This document shows positions 34,667 to 42,865 of a stretch of DNA of 64,000 bases, piece after piece; the first letter of the stretch is position 1, and each line of letters starts with the position of its first letter. A program made the translations under genes and the position numbers. Source of the stretch: Umezawaea endophytica (lineage in GTDB: Bacteria > Actinomycetota > Actinomycetes > Mycobacteriales > Pseudonocardiaceae); the NCBI RefSeq assembly GCF_025061645.1, contig NZ_JANYMP010000005.1:281050-345049 (forward strand), given 5' to 3'. The notes under the pieces were generated by a model. That model had not been told where the DNA came from. It searched no databases and saw nothing but the letters and a program-made list of their open reading frames with translations.

Positions 34667-35677
34667 CTACCGCTTCCGGTAGATCCGGGCCCGGCGGAGG
34701 TGGTCCACCGCGACCGCGCAGACCAGGATCGCGCCGATCACGATGCTGTTGTACTGGGGCGGGATGTTCGTGAGCACCAGCGCGTTGTCGATGAGCGACA
34801 GCAGGACGGCGCCCACCGCGACGCCCTGGACGCCGCCCATCCCGCCCATCAGGCTGACGCCGCCGATGAGCACCGCCGTGATCGCGTTGAGGGTGGTCGA
34901 CGTCCCGCCCGCGGTGACCTGCCCGGCGCCGACCTGGGCCGAGTAGACGATGCCCGCGAGACCGGCCGTCGCGGCGGCGATCACGTACAGCGCCAGGTCG
35001 AGCCGGAACACCCGCAGCCCGTTCGCGACCGCGGCCTGCCGGTTGCCGCCGAGCGCGCGGACGTTGACCCCGAACCGGGTGCGCTCCAGCAGGAACCAGA
35101 ACAGGACGCCGACGGCGACGGCGATCAGCACGTCGTTCGGCACGCCCAGGACGCTGCCCTGGGCGATCCGCTGGAAGCCCGCCGGGAGCGGGAGGACGTC
35201 GGAGCCGCCGGTCACCAGGTTGTCGACGCCGGTGAGCACGTAGAACGTCCCGAGGGTCGCGATGATCGGCGGCACGTGCAAGGAGGTGACCACCACGAAG
35301 TTCACCGCCCCCACCGCGCAGCAGGCCGCCATCCCGGCGAGCACCGCCAGTGGCCAGGGGACGCCCTCGACGAGCAGCGCGCAGGTCGACAGCGCCCCGA
35401 GGGTGAAGACCGCGCCCGCCGAGAAGTCCAGCCCACCGCCGATGACGAGCAGCGCGGCACCGCAGGCCATCACGAAGTAGATGACGCTGTTGCGGAGGAT
35501 CGCGGTCAGGTTGTCCGGGGACAGGAACAGGCTGGAGCGGGACCAGGCGAAGAGCCCGACCGCCAGCACCACCAGGACGAGCGTGGTCTCCTGCCGCACC
35601 AACACCTTCGCCACCACGCCGGTCCGCTCGCCCCCGTGCTCCGCGAGCGGGTCACGGGGTTTCGCGGTCACGGTCAT
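34667..35677 (-). CDS. sugar-type ABC importer permease (RbsC/BPD_transp_2 family)
   Basis: 336 residues, about nine to ten membrane helices beginning at residue 26 (TLVLVVLAVGLFAW). Family signs include VMACGAALLVIGGGLDFSAG, IIATLGTFYVLTG and the GGVSLMGGMGGVQG loop near the end that contacts the ATPase. It forms the membrane channel of a ribose/xylose-type importer with the two genes upstream. ATG at 35677 overlaps the ATPase stop (ATGA), so translation is coupled. The longer upstream frame is an artefact of reading through the ATPase gene in another phase. Confidence 0.93.
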   Translation of the reverse strand: MTVTAKPRDPLAEHGGERTGVVAKVLVRQETTLVLVVLAVGLFAWSRSSLFLSPDNLTAILRNSVIYFVMACGAALLVIGGGLDFSAGAVFTLGALSTCALLVEGVPWPLAVLAGMAACCAVGAVNFVVVTSLHVPPIIATLGTFYVLTGVDNLVTGGSDVLPLPAGFQRIAQGSVLGVPNDVLIAVAVGVLFWFLLERTRFGVNVRALGGNRQAAVANGLRVFRLDLALYVIAAATAGLAGIVYSAQVGAGQVTAGGTSTTLNAITAVLIGGVSLMGGMGGVQGVAVGAVLLSLIDNALVLTNIPPQYNSIVIGAILVCAVAVDHLRRARIYRKR

Positions 35678-36444
35678 CACGCCACCTCGCCGTCGTGGAC
35701 CTGGTCCGGGGCGATGGCGCCGGTGATCAAACCGACGACCTCCTCGCGGCCGACGTCGGCGACCAGCCGGGTGCCGACGGTCCGGCCGAGCCGCAGGACC
35801 GTCACGCGGTCGGCGTGGGAGAAGACGAAGTCCAGGTCGTGGCTGACGAGGACGACCGCCTTCCCGGACGCCCGGAGTTCGTCGATGATCTCGCCGACCT
35901 GCGCGGTCTCCTGCACGCCCAGCGCCGCCGTGGGCTCGTCCAGGAGCATGATCGGCTTGTCCATCCGGACGGCGCGGGCGACCGCGACGACCTGCCGCTG
36001 GCCGCCGGACAGCAGCCCGACCGGTGTGCGCACGTCGCCCACCCGCACCTTGAGGTCCCGGAGGACCTTCGCCGCTTCCCGTTCCATGCGGCGGCGGTCG
36101 AGCACGAAGCCGAACTTGCGCGGCAGGGTGCCGAGCGCCATGTTGTGCGCGATGTCGAGGCACTCGACGAGCGCGAGGTCCTGGTGCACCACGGCGATGC
36201 CGTGCTCCTGCGCGTCGGCCGCCGACCGGACGTGGCGCGGTTCCCCGCCGTTGACGAGCACCTCGCCCTCGTCGGCCCGGTGCACGCCCGCGACGATCTT
36301 GATGGTGGTCGACTTGCCCGCGCCGTTGTCCCCGACGATCGCGTGCACCTCGCCCGCGTGGGCGTCGAAGTGGACGTCCTCCAGCGCGGACACGGAGCCG
36401 AACCACTTGCGGACGCCGCGCAGCCGCAGGGCCGGGGCGCCCAT
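35677..36444 (-). CDS. sugar-type ABC importer ATPase, single domain
   Basis: 255 residues. P-loop GDNGAGKST near 38, Q-loop HQDLALV, signature LLSGGQRQVVAVARA, Walker B PIMLLDEPTAAL and H-loop LVSHDLDF are all intact. Ribose-type systems often use a fused double ATPase of about 500 residues; this one is the short single form known from FrcA/XylG-like systems, so it must work as a homodimer. ATG at 36444 overlaps the stop of the binding-protein gene (ATGA), and its own stop overlaps the permease start. Confidence 0.93.
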   Translation of the reverse strand: MGAPALRLRGVRKWFGSVSALEDVHFDAHAGEVHAIVGDNGAGKSTTIKIVAGVHRADEGEVLVNGGEPRHVRSAADAQEHGIAVVHQDLALVECLDIAHNMALGTLPRKFGFVLDRRRMEREAAKVLRDLKVRVGDVRTPVGLLSGGQRQVVAVARAVRMDKPIMLLDEPTAALGVQETAQVGEIIDELRASGKAVVLVSHDLDFVFSHADRVTVLRLGRTVGTRLVADVGREEVVGLITGAIAPDQVHDGEVA

Positions 36445-37412
36445 CACACCCACCCCTCGTCGAGGAGTCCGCGCACCTGGTCCTTGCCGACGACGCGGAT
36501 CTTGACGGGGACCTCGGGCGCCTGCTTGCCGTTGTGGACGTCGACGACACCGTCGACGAGCTGCTTCCCGAGCGAGCAGACGTCCTGCATCAGCATCAGG
36601 TTCGCCGTGCCCTCCTCGATGGCCTCGGACCCGCCGTTGTCGTGACCGCCCGCGAGCAGGAAGGTCCTGCCCACGAGCCCGCGGGACTTGATCGCGGCGA
36701 CCGCGCCCGGCGTGGTGGTGCCCATGTGGGTGACGATCGTGGTGACGTCGGGGTGCGCGGTGAGGAGCGCGTTGACCTGCGGGAGCGCTTTCGCCGCGTC
36801 GTCGCCGGTGTACACCTCGCCCGCGATGGTGACGTTGTCGGTCTTCGCGACCGCGGTCTTGACCCCGTCCAGCCAGGACTTGCCCAGTCCGGTGTCGGCC
36901 GCCGCGACGAGCCCGAGGACGTGCTCGCCGGGCAGCGCCGCGACCGCCTCCACCAGTGTCGTGCCGATGTCCGTCCAATCAGGACCGATGTTGAAGTCGG
37001 ACCCGCTGTCCTCGCCGCCGGGGCCGTAGACGGTCCCCGTCACGACGCCCGCGGCCTGTGCCTGCTTGAGGACCTGGGCGAAGCCCTCGCCCGCCGGGAA
37101 GGTGATGACCGCGTCCTTCTTGGTGGCCGTGGCCTGGCGCACCTGCTGGATCATCGCGGTCGCGTCCAGCGCCTGACCGGTCGGGCCGCTCTGGGTGAGC
37201 GCGACGCCGAGCCTGTCCGCCTCCTCCCCCATGCAGTCCCCGATCCGCCGCCAGGTCGGGTAGCTGGGCAGCGGGTTGACGAACTGGATCGTCATGGCGG
37301 ACCCGCCTCCCGCGCCGCCGCCGTCCCGGCCCGCGCACCCCGCCAGGGCGGCGAGGACGAACACCGGAGTCGTGAGCGCCGCGGCGACGCGGGTGGCCGT
37401 CTTGGTGGTCAT
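36444..37412 (-). CDS. ABC importer substrate-binding lipoprotein
   Basis: 322 residues. The signal peptide ends in lipobox LAALAGC, so the protein is held at the outer face of the membrane by a lipid on Cys. The mature part (MTIQFVNPLPSYPTW, then DAVITFPAGEGFAQVLKQAQ, FNIGPDWTDIG and VTTIVTHMG) has the periplasmic-binding type 4 fold used for sugars and some other ligands, including AI-2. The ligand is unknown; the esterase and decarboxylase-like genes downstream hint at a non-sugar compound. ATG at 37412 has a strong GGAGG, which is part of the small palindrome CCTCC-T-GGAGG (37420-37430) and might be masked in the mRNA. Confidence 0.9.
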   Translation of the reverse strand: MTTKTATRVAAALTTPVFVLAALAGCAGRDGGGAGGGSAMTIQFVNPLPSYPTWRRIGDCMGEEADRLGVALTQSGPTGQALDATAMIQQVRQATATKKDAVITFPAGEGFAQVLKQAQAAGVVTGTVYGPGGEDSGSDFNIGPDWTDIGTTLVEAVAALPGEHVLGLVAAADTGLGKSWLDGVKTAVAKTDNVTIAGEVYTGDDAAKALPQVNALLTAHPDVTTIVTHMGTTTPGAVAAIKSRGLVGRTFLLAGGHDNGGSEAIEEGTANLMLMQDVCSLGKQLVDGVVDVHNGKQAPEVPVKIRVVGKDQVRGLLDEGWV

Positions 37413-37730
37413 CGGAATACCTCCTGGAGGGTGTCCGCGGCACGAGCCGGTGGTTCGGCGGACGATCACCGATCGGAATGGCTCTCGTCCGGAAATCCCT
37501 TCCGCCGCCAGTCGTGCGGGAGCCCGTCGGACATCCGCTCCGCCTGGCCCGGACCTCCATCGATGAGCACCACACGACCTGCGTGGAGAATTCTTTCGGC
37601 TGGTGCGGATCGAGTGGCGGAAATCCACGGGGACCGTTCGACCGACCGGTGCGTAATGTGATCGGAATTCCCGAGCGGTTCCGGATTCCGTCATTCGATG
37701 ATCGCACTCGGCCACCGGCGCGACAACGAC
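37413..37730. promoter_or_regulatory. upstream region of the ABC importer operon
   Basis: About 320 bases without a credible gene. Apart from the palindrome over the ribosome site (37420-37430) I find no clear promoter or operator. The operon promoter must lie here, and the region is somewhat richer in A/T than its surroundings near 37585-37700. Confidence 0.4.
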
Positions 37731-37769
37731 GCGCACCCCACCAAATCGGCCATGGCCGCCGGGGTGCGC
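37731..37769. terminator. hairpin downstream of the doxX gene
   Basis: GCGCACCCC (37731-37739) pairs with GGGGTGCGC (37761-37769). The loop holds the perfect 10-bp palindrome GGCCATGGCC (37748-37757). It starts six bases beyond the stop of the minus-strand DoxX gene and separates it from the ABC operon promoter. Confidence 0.65.
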
Positions 37770-37774
37770 TCGGC

Positions 37775-38137
37775 TCACAGCCAGACCGTGGCCAGCCACG
37801 CGGTCACGGCCGCGACGACCACGAGCGCGACGTTGAGCGCGACGCGGCGGTCCCCGCCGGTGAGGTGGACCGGGATCGCGCCGAACTGGAGCACGACGAA
37901 CCCGACGGCCGCGGCGAGTGCGAGCCAGGGCGCGACGCCGGTCAGCGGCGGCAGGACGAGCCCGAGCGCGCCGAGCACCTCCAGCACCCCGATGGCCCGG
38001 ACGGCGGGCAGCGGGACGCGGTCCACCCAGGCCATCATCGGCCGGAGCCGGTCGCGGCTCCGCACGACCTTCACCCCGCCCCCGTAGAGGTAGAAGAGGG
38101 CGAGCAGGCTCGCGGCGATCCAGTAGGCGACGGTCAT
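37775..38137 (-). CDS. DoxX-family membrane protein
   Basis: 120 residues with four predicted membrane helices: VAYWIAASLLALFYLYGG, VRAIGVLEVLGALGLVLPPL, PWLALAAAVGFVVLQFG and ALNVALVVVAAVTAWLATV. Length and helix order match the small DoxX group. Characterised relatives take part in thiosulfate or redox chemistry at the membrane, but most have no assigned role. It lies 46 bases after the cupin gene and is followed by a terminator hairpin, so it ends that transcript. Confidence 0.85.
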   Translation of the reverse strand: MTVAYWIAASLLALFYLYGGGVKVVRSRDRLRPMMAWVDRVPLPAVRAIGVLEVLGALGLVLPPLTGVAPWLALAAAVGFVVLQFGAIPVHLTGGDRRVALNVALVVVAAVTAWLATVWL

Positions 38138-38183
38138 GATCTTCCATCCGGGGAGGGCGAGCGCGGGACCTGGTGGCGAACGG

Positions 38184-38666
38184 CTAGGCGAAGTCGGTGG
38201 CGGGCTCGGTGGCGTAGCCGCTCATCACCCGGATGTTCGCCTGCGGGGTCAGGGCCTGGCCACTGGCGATCATGTCCTGGAGGTCGCGGAAGTACTGCAC
38301 GTACAGGTCGGGCGTGAACGTGCTGAGCATGACGGCGGGCTCGTCGGTCACGTTGGCGAAGGTGTGCGGGGCGCCGGGCGGGACCATGACGAGCGTGCCC
38401 GCAGTCGCGTCGTAGTCCTGGTCCCCAACCGTGAACCGCACCGCGCCGGAGATCACGTAGAAGCCCTCGTCGTGCTGGGCGTGGCGGTGCTGCGGCGGTC
38501 CGGGGGTGTGCGGGGCGAGCACGGACTCGGCGATCCCGAGCCGGTGCCCGGTGTTGCTGCCGTCCTCCAGCACCCGCAGTCGCGTGGTGCCCAGGACGAT
38601 CGTCTCGCCGTCGCCCGGCCCGACCACCGACACGGCGGGGTCCGGGGTCTTCAATTCGTCAGCCAT
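38184..38666 (-). CDS. cupin-domain protein
   Basis: 160 residues. Both cupin motifs are visible: HRHAQHDEGFYVISG (His, His and Glu metal ligands, HxHxxxxE spacing) and GTLVMVPPGAPHTFANV with the fourth His. It should be a small metal-binding barrel, either a dioxygenase, an isomerase or a sensor. There is no signal peptide. ATG at 38666 follows GGGG. It sits 104 bases behind the acetamidase gene with a palindrome in between, so it may have its own promoter; DoxX follows. Confidence 0.88.
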   Translation of the reverse strand: MADELKTPDPAVSVVGPGDGETIVLGTTRLRVLEDGSNTGHRLGIAESVLAPHTPGPPQHRHAQHDEGFYVISGAVRFTVGDQDYDATAGTLVMVPPGAPHTFANVTDEPAVMLSTFTPDLYVQYFRDLQDMIASGQALTPQANIRVMSGYATEPATDFA

Positions 38667-38721
38667 GCCCCGATCTCACCGCCGGGGCCCGGCACCTGTC
38701 CAAGACCTGTTCCGCGCTGCC

Positions 38722-38738
38722 GATACCCCGTGGGTATC
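38722..38738. promoter_or_regulatory. palindrome upstream of the cupin gene
   Basis: GATACCC (38722-38728) and GGGTATC (38732-38738) are perfect complements around CGT. It lies 55 bases upstream of the cupin start and 32 bases beyond the acetamidase stop. It could be an operator or a short terminator; the A/T-containing arms make an operator more likely. Confidence 0.4.
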
Positions 38739-38770
38739 CTCCCAGTTCGACGGATCCGCGCGCCGCGGTA

Positions 38771-39688
38771 TCAGGTGATCGCCCCGTGCGGCAGGACGGC
38801 GTGGACGCCCCACGTCTCGTTCACGACCTGCGTGACGCGCAGGTCCACCACCGAACTGGCCAGCGCGACGGCCGTGCCCCGGTCGAGGTCGTGAAGGACC
38901 TGGATCCAGCCGACCATCGCGACGAGCGCCTCCGTCATCGCCGCGGTGAGGTCGGCGTCGAACCCGAACGTGACCCGGCCACCGGGGGTCACCGCGTGGA
39001 CGCCGGGAACCGGGGTCTCGGCGACGACGTCGAGGACCACCTCCGTCGTCATCGGACACTCGATCGCGGTGCCCGACACCTCACCGCCGCCCTGCGCCGC
39101 GTGGCCGTCACCGAGGTGCAGCAGCGCGCCAGGCACAGTGACCGGCAGGTACAGCGTGGACCCCGCGGTCAGCTCGCGGCAGTCGATGTTGCCGCCCCCG
39201 AAGGCCCGCGGGGGGATGGTCGAGTGCTTGCCGGGCTCGGCGGGCGGCATCCCGATCACCCCGAGGAACGGCGAGGTCGGCACGGTGTGGCCGCGGTCGT
39301 TGGTGGCGGTCCCGGCGGCGTCGATCTCCCACAGCAGCCAGGAGGGTTCCCCGGTGAGGCCGAGCGCGCGGTTCAGCGCGTTGTCCTTGCCGCCTGCGAC
39401 CGTCCAGCCCCAGTCACCGGGGACGGCCGAGACGACGTGGACCGCGAGCACGGTCCCCGGTTCGGCGCCGCGCACCTCGACGGGACCGGTGAGGCAGTGG
39501 CCCCTCCTGCCCTCGAACATGGTCGGCCGCCGCTCCCCCGGCGTCCGCTGCCGTTCGAGGAACCCGGACGCGTCGAGCGACCGCGCGACGACCGTGTCAC
39601 CGGGGTCTACGGTGAGCGCGGGCCGCGCGTCGGGGTCGAACACGTCCGTCGTGGTCCCCGGTTCCGGGTGCAGGTCGTGAACGGTCAC
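38771..39688 (-). CDS. acetamidase/formamidase family protein
   Basis: 305 residues. FmdA/AmdA family marks are GGNIDCRELTAGSTLYLPV and LGDGHAAQGGGEVSG. Members hydrolyse formamide or acetamide to ammonia and the acid, and many relatives have unknown amide substrates. GTG at 39688 overlaps the stop of the reductase gene (GTGA). It is the last gene of a long operon starting with a flavin monooxygenase, which suggests it releases nitrogen from the pathway substrate. Confidence 0.88.
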   Translation of the reverse strand: MTVHDLHPEPGTTTDVFDPDARPALTVDPGDTVVARSLDASGFLERQRTPGERRPTMFEGRRGHCLTGPVEVRGAEPGTVLAVHVVSAVPGDWGWTVAGGKDNALNRALGLTGEPSWLLWEIDAAGTATNDRGHTVPTSPFLGVIGMPPAEPGKHSTIPPRAFGGGNIDCRELTAGSTLYLPVTVPGALLHLGDGHAAQGGGEVSGTAIECPMTTEVVLDVVAETPVPGVHAVTPGGRVTFGFDADLTAAMTEALVAMVGWIQVLHDLDRGTAVALASSVVDLRVTQVVNETWGVHAVLPHGAIT

Positions 39689-40632
39689 ACCGATCCCTCG
39701 CTCTCGTTGGGGCCGACCACGATCTCCGGCGACCTGGCCCGCGACACGCAGGCCGCCAGGCTCCCGAGCCGGTCCGCTCCCGTCAACGCCGAGTCCCGGT
39801 GCTCGACCTCGCCGCCCAGGAGCGCGAGGCGGCAGGTGCCGCAGGTGCCGGACTCGCAGGACGACTCGACGGGGATGCCGTCGCGCCGCAGGGCGGCGAG
39901 CAGCGAGAGGTGCGCGGGAACGGCCACCCGCCGCCCGTCGGGGGCCCAGACGGCGGTGAACGGCGCGGACGGCCCGGCGCGACCGGCGGTGAACTCCTCC
40001 AGGTGGACCCGGCTCGCGCGCCAGTGCGCCGTCAGCGCCCGCACGGCGCGCAGGAGCGGAGCGGGCCCGCAGCAGTAGACGCGCGCGTCGTCGTCCGGGA
40101 CGGCGAGGTGCGGCCACAGGTCCAGCCTGCCCCGGTCGGCGCTGTGGTGCACGGTGTCCTCCGGACCGTCGAACTCCCGCAGGAACGGGGTGTCCTCGGC
40201 GGACCGCGTCAGGTATAGCAGCCGGGCGCCACCCCGGCCGTCGGCCCGCACCCGGCGCACCATCGCGCGGATCGGGGTGATGCCGATCCCCCCGGCGATG
40301 AACAGGTACCGGGCCGCGGGTTCGAGGGGGAACCTGTTGTCCGGCGGGGAAACGACCAGTTCGGTGCCCATCGCCACGTCGTCGTGCATGCTCACCGAAC
40401 CACCCCGCCCGCCGTCGTCCCGGCGCACGCACACGACGTACTCCGACGGCCGGGCACCGCCGGGGTCGACGAGGCTGTAGCTGCGCCGGTGCCCGGCCGG
40501 GGTGGTCACCACGACGTGCGCTCCCGGCTCGTACGCGGGCAGCGCGGAGCCGCGGGGGTCGCGGAGCGCGAACCGGCGGACCGTCGGCGCGAGATCAGTC
40601 AACTCGGCGACTCGCAGCCGCAACGACCTCAT
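39685..40632 (-). CDS. PDR/VanB-type ferredoxin reductase (FMN, [2Fe-2S])
   Basis: 315 residues. An FNR-like flavin domain comes first (RRSYSLVD for flavin binding), then the NAD domain (GGIGITPIRAM and YCCGPAPLLRAV), then a plant-type [2Fe-2S] domain with C-x4-C-x2-C (CESGTCGTC) and the fourth Cys in LAACVSRA. It passes electrons from NAD(P)H to an oxygenase or other acceptor. No Rieske oxygenase is encoded nearby; instead the gene overlaps the MOSC gene by 38 bases, so MOSC may be the acceptor. ATG at 40632 gives MRSLRLRVAELTD. An internal start would shorten the overlap but loses the first strand. Confidence 0.9.
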   Translation of the reverse strand: MRSLRLRVAELTDLAPTVRRFALRDPRGSALPAYEPGAHVVVTTPAGHRRSYSLVDPGGARPSEYVVCVRRDDGGRGGSVSMHDDVAMGTELVVSPPDNRFPLEPAARYLFIAGGIGITPIRAMVRRVRADGRGGARLLYLTRSAEDTPFLREFDGPEDTVHHSADRGRLDLWPHLAVPDDDARVYCCGPAPLLRAVRALTAHWRASRVHLEEFTAGRAGPSAPFTAVWAPDGRRVAVPAHLSLLAALRRDGIPVESSCESGTCGTCRLALLGGEVEHRDSALTGADRLGSLAACVSRARSPEIVVGPNESEGSV

Positions 40633-41395
40633 CCCCCTTCTCCACGACCCCGGCGGTGAGGACCTCCAGGTGCGTCCCCATGAACCGGTGCCCGTACGCC
40701 CCGTCGATCATGGCCACGACCGGGAGGTCGCGGTGGCCGGTCGCGGGGTCGACCTCGGTGGCGGCGCAGCGCTTGGTCCGGTGCGCGCACCGGACGCGCA
40801 CGCCGCCCAGGTCGAACTCCCGGCCGACGGCGTCCAGTTCGGACCACGCGGGCAGGCCGTCCACGAAGACGTTGGCCCGGAACCGCAGGCGGTCCACGAC
40901 GGTGCCGGTCCGCGACTCCAGGTCGCGGACCGAGGCCAGGTTGACCATCGAGATCCAGTCCATCGGCCCGTCCCCGGCCACCGCCGCGTCGGTGAACCGC
41001 CTGCCGGGTTCGCGGGCGAGCACCGGTGTGGCGCCGGGTGGCAGGTCGAGGACCCCGGTGAAGAACCGCACGGCGTCTTCACGGCCTTCCTCGGTGCGGA
41101 GGTCCGCGTGAAGGACCTCGTGCCCCACGACCCGGACGGTCAGCACGTCGGTGTCCGTGTCCAGGTGGGTGTCGAGCCCGGCGAGGCGGTGGTCCGAGAC
41201 CAGGGCGAAGAACTCCTGCTTCGACAGCCCTTCCCGCGTGCCCGGCCGGTACGCGCCGCCCGGTCGGGCGAGGGCGAACACCCGGTCGTGCGGGATCCCC
41301 TCGCCCGGCCGGAGCGCGACGCGCTCCAGGGGCTGGGCGCTGAGCCCCTTCACCGGGTAGACGAACAGCTCCTCCACCCAGCCGCCGGACCTCAC
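40595..41395 (-). CDS. MOSC-domain protein
   Basis: 266 residues. The N-terminal MOSC barrel begins VEELFVYPVKGLSAQPLERV. The C-terminal MOSC core has RANVFVDGLPAWSELD and RCAATEVDPATGHRD; the Cys in the latter is the likely molybdenum ligand. Relatives (mARC, YcbX, YiiM) use molybdenum cofactor to reduce N-hydroxylated compounds such as amidoximes and hydroxylated bases, with electrons from a ferredoxin-type partner. The reductase gene overlaps its 3' end by 38 bases, supporting such a pair. GTG at 41395 overlaps the DedA stop (GTGA). Confidence 0.88.
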   Translation of the reverse strand: MRSGGWVEELFVYPVKGLSAQPLERVALRPGEGIPHDRVFALARPGGAYRPGTREGLSKQEFFALVSDHRLAGLDTHLDTDTDVLTVRVVGHEVLHADLRTEEGREDAVRFFTGVLDLPPGATPVLAREPGRRFTDAAVAGDGPMDWISMVNLASVRDLESRTGTVVDRLRFRANVFVDGLPAWSELDAVGREFDLGGVRVRCAHRTKRCAATEVDPATGHRDLPVVAMIDGAYGHRFMGTHLEVLTAGVVEKGDEVVAAASRRVD

Positions 41396-42006
41396 GGCAC
41401 CTCCCCCACTGCCTTGTCACGGCGGTGGAGGTGCCGCGCGGCCTCGATGACCCCGGTGACGACGAGCGCGAGCCCGACGCCGACGCCGATCGCGAGCAGC
41501 GTGTTCTCCTGGAACACCACACCGCCGAGGTACCCGGTGAGCGCGGTGTAGGCGCTCCACGTGCTGGTCGCGAACAGGACGAACAGCACGTACTTGGCCA
41601 GCGGGTAACCGACGATCCCGGTGGACAGCGTGGCCAGGTAGCGCCCGACCGGGATGAACCGCGTGGTCACCAGGATGAAGCCGCCGCGGGCGTCGAGTTC
41701 GCGGACGAACCAGTCGTGCGCCGTCCGGCGTTTGCTGCCCGGTGGCAGCCGCTTGAGCAGCCGGACGCACAGCAACCGCCCGACGGTGTACGGCACCAGG
41801 TCGCCGAGGAAGGCGCCGAGCGTCGTGGCCGCGACGACGAGCACGATGTTCGTCTGCCCGGTGGCGGCGTAGACCCCCGCGACGATCACGACGGGTTCGC
41901 TCGGGATCAGCGGGAGGAACGAGTCCAGGAAGGACACCGCGATGAGCACCGCGTACAGCCACGGGGAGGTGATGAGCGATTCGGCGAGTTCCAGCCAGTC
42001 GATCAC
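41392..42006 (-). CDS. DedA-family membrane protein
   Basis: 204 residues with four to five membrane helices and the family signature FLDSFLPLIPSEPVV near 25-39, GAFLGDLVPYTVGR and the TTRFIPVGRYLATLSTG re-entrant motif. DedA proteins move lipid carriers such as undecaprenyl phosphate or keep membrane potential. Why one sits in a catabolic operon is unclear; it may be a passenger or help with toxic intermediates. It is coupled to the MOSC gene by a four-base overlap and lies 72 bases behind the NIPSNAP-like gene. Confidence 0.9.
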   Translation of the reverse strand: MIDWLELAESLITSPWLYAVLIAVSFLDSFLPLIPSEPVVIVAGVYAATGQTNIVLVVAATTLGAFLGDLVPYTVGRLLCVRLLKRLPPGSKRRTAHDWFVRELDARGGFILVTTRFIPVGRYLATLSTGIVGYPLAKYVLFVLFATSTWSAYTALTGYLGGVVFQENTLLAIGVGVGLALVVTGVIEAARHLHRRDKAVGEVP

Positions 42007-42078
42007 GGGGCGCCGCCCGTCGTCGCGGGGTGCGGGCGGGTCGTCACGGGGAGTCCCCCTCGGTAGGTCGGTCCCGCT

Positions 42079-42393
42079 TCATCGCAGGCCGGAACGGTCG
42101 GTGGGCCGGAGGGTCGTCGTGGTGGAGCCGCCGTCCAGGAGCAGTGCCCGGATCGCGGGTCCGACCTCGCGCGTCCAGCGCGGGTCGCGGTGCACGGCGT
42201 CGACGACCGCTTCCCGCTCCGCGTCGTCCGCGAACCGGCGCAGCCACACGAATCCGCCGTCGGCGTCCACGAACGTGCCCACGACGGTCATGCCCTTCTC
42301 CTGGTGCAGCGGGATCACCAGGTCGTCCATGCACGCGGCCAGGTCGTCGGAACACCCCGGCCGCGCTTGCTCTCGTCTGATCTCGTAGTGCAT
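42079..42393 (-). CDS. NIPSNAP-like small protein
   Basis: 104 residues with a ferredoxin-like dimeric-barrel look: MHYEIRREQARPG first strand, MTVVGTFVDADGGFVWLRRFADDAER in the middle, and the final strand LDGGSTTTTLRP. Similar proteins often sit in degradation or polyketide operons, where they act as monooxygenases, cyclases or binding proteins; the role here is unknown. It starts ten bases after the NTF2-like gene. Confidence 0.7.
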   Translation of the reverse strand: MHYEIRREQARPGCSDDLAACMDDLVIPLHQEKGMTVVGTFVDADGGFVWLRRFADDAEREAVVDAVHRDPRWTREVGPAIRALLLDGGSTTTTLRPTDRSGLR

Positions 42394-42403
42394 CGCGGGC
42401 TCC

Positions 42404-42865
42404 TCACGTGGTCCTGCGGTCGGCGGCGATCCGGTACACGTCGGGCGAGCCCTCCCAGGGGGCCGTGCGCACGACGGCCCACCGGTGCACGAGCCAGCGG
42501 CCGGAGCCGCGGGTGAGCCCGAGTTCCCAACGACCGCGCATGGTGCAGAAGTCGACGCCGTCGGTGGGGACGTGGTGGTAGGCGACGACGTGCACCCGGC
42601 AGGTGGCCCGGTCCCCGTCGACCTCGACGAGCGGGAGGGAGGCCGCGTGGTGCAGGGCGTCGAACCCCTCCAGCACCGAACGCGCCTTGTCCACCAGCCC
42701 GTCGGCGGTGAGGTCGACCGGCGCGGCGCCGGACTGCCCGGACAGGTCCAGGCGCACCTCGTCGGCGAACAGCTCCCGCAGCGCGTCCCAGTCCCGGTCG
42801 TCCTGCGCGTGGGCGAGGCGCGCGACGACGTCCATCACGGCCAGCCGGTCCTCGACCGCGCTCAC
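42404..42865 (-). CDS. SnoaL/NTF2-like protein
   Basis: 153 residues. The NTF2-like cone is suggested by AVMDVVARLAHAQDDRDWDALRELFADEV at the start, HHAASLPLVEVDGDRATCRVHVVAYHHV in the middle and RGRWELGLTRGSGRWLVHRWAVV at the end. This fold is used by ring-opening hydrolases, dehydratases and isomerases. GTG at 42865 overlaps the stop of the CocE-type gene (GTGA), so it is coupled and likely acts on the same pathway. Confidence 0.82.
   Translation of the reverse strand: MSAVEDRLAVMDVVARLAHAQDDRDWDALRELFADEVRLDLSGQSGAAPVDLTADGLVDKARSVLEGFDALHHAASLPLVEVDGDRATCRVHVVAYHHVPTDGVDFCTMRGRWELGLTRGSGRWLVHRWAVVRTAPWEGSPDVYRIAADRRTT

Noticed and set aside
34667-36550. Single long frame that appears to join an ATPase-like stretch to the permease
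   Set aside because: The true ATPase is in another phase with all motifs intact; the joined frame is only the permease frame running open through it.
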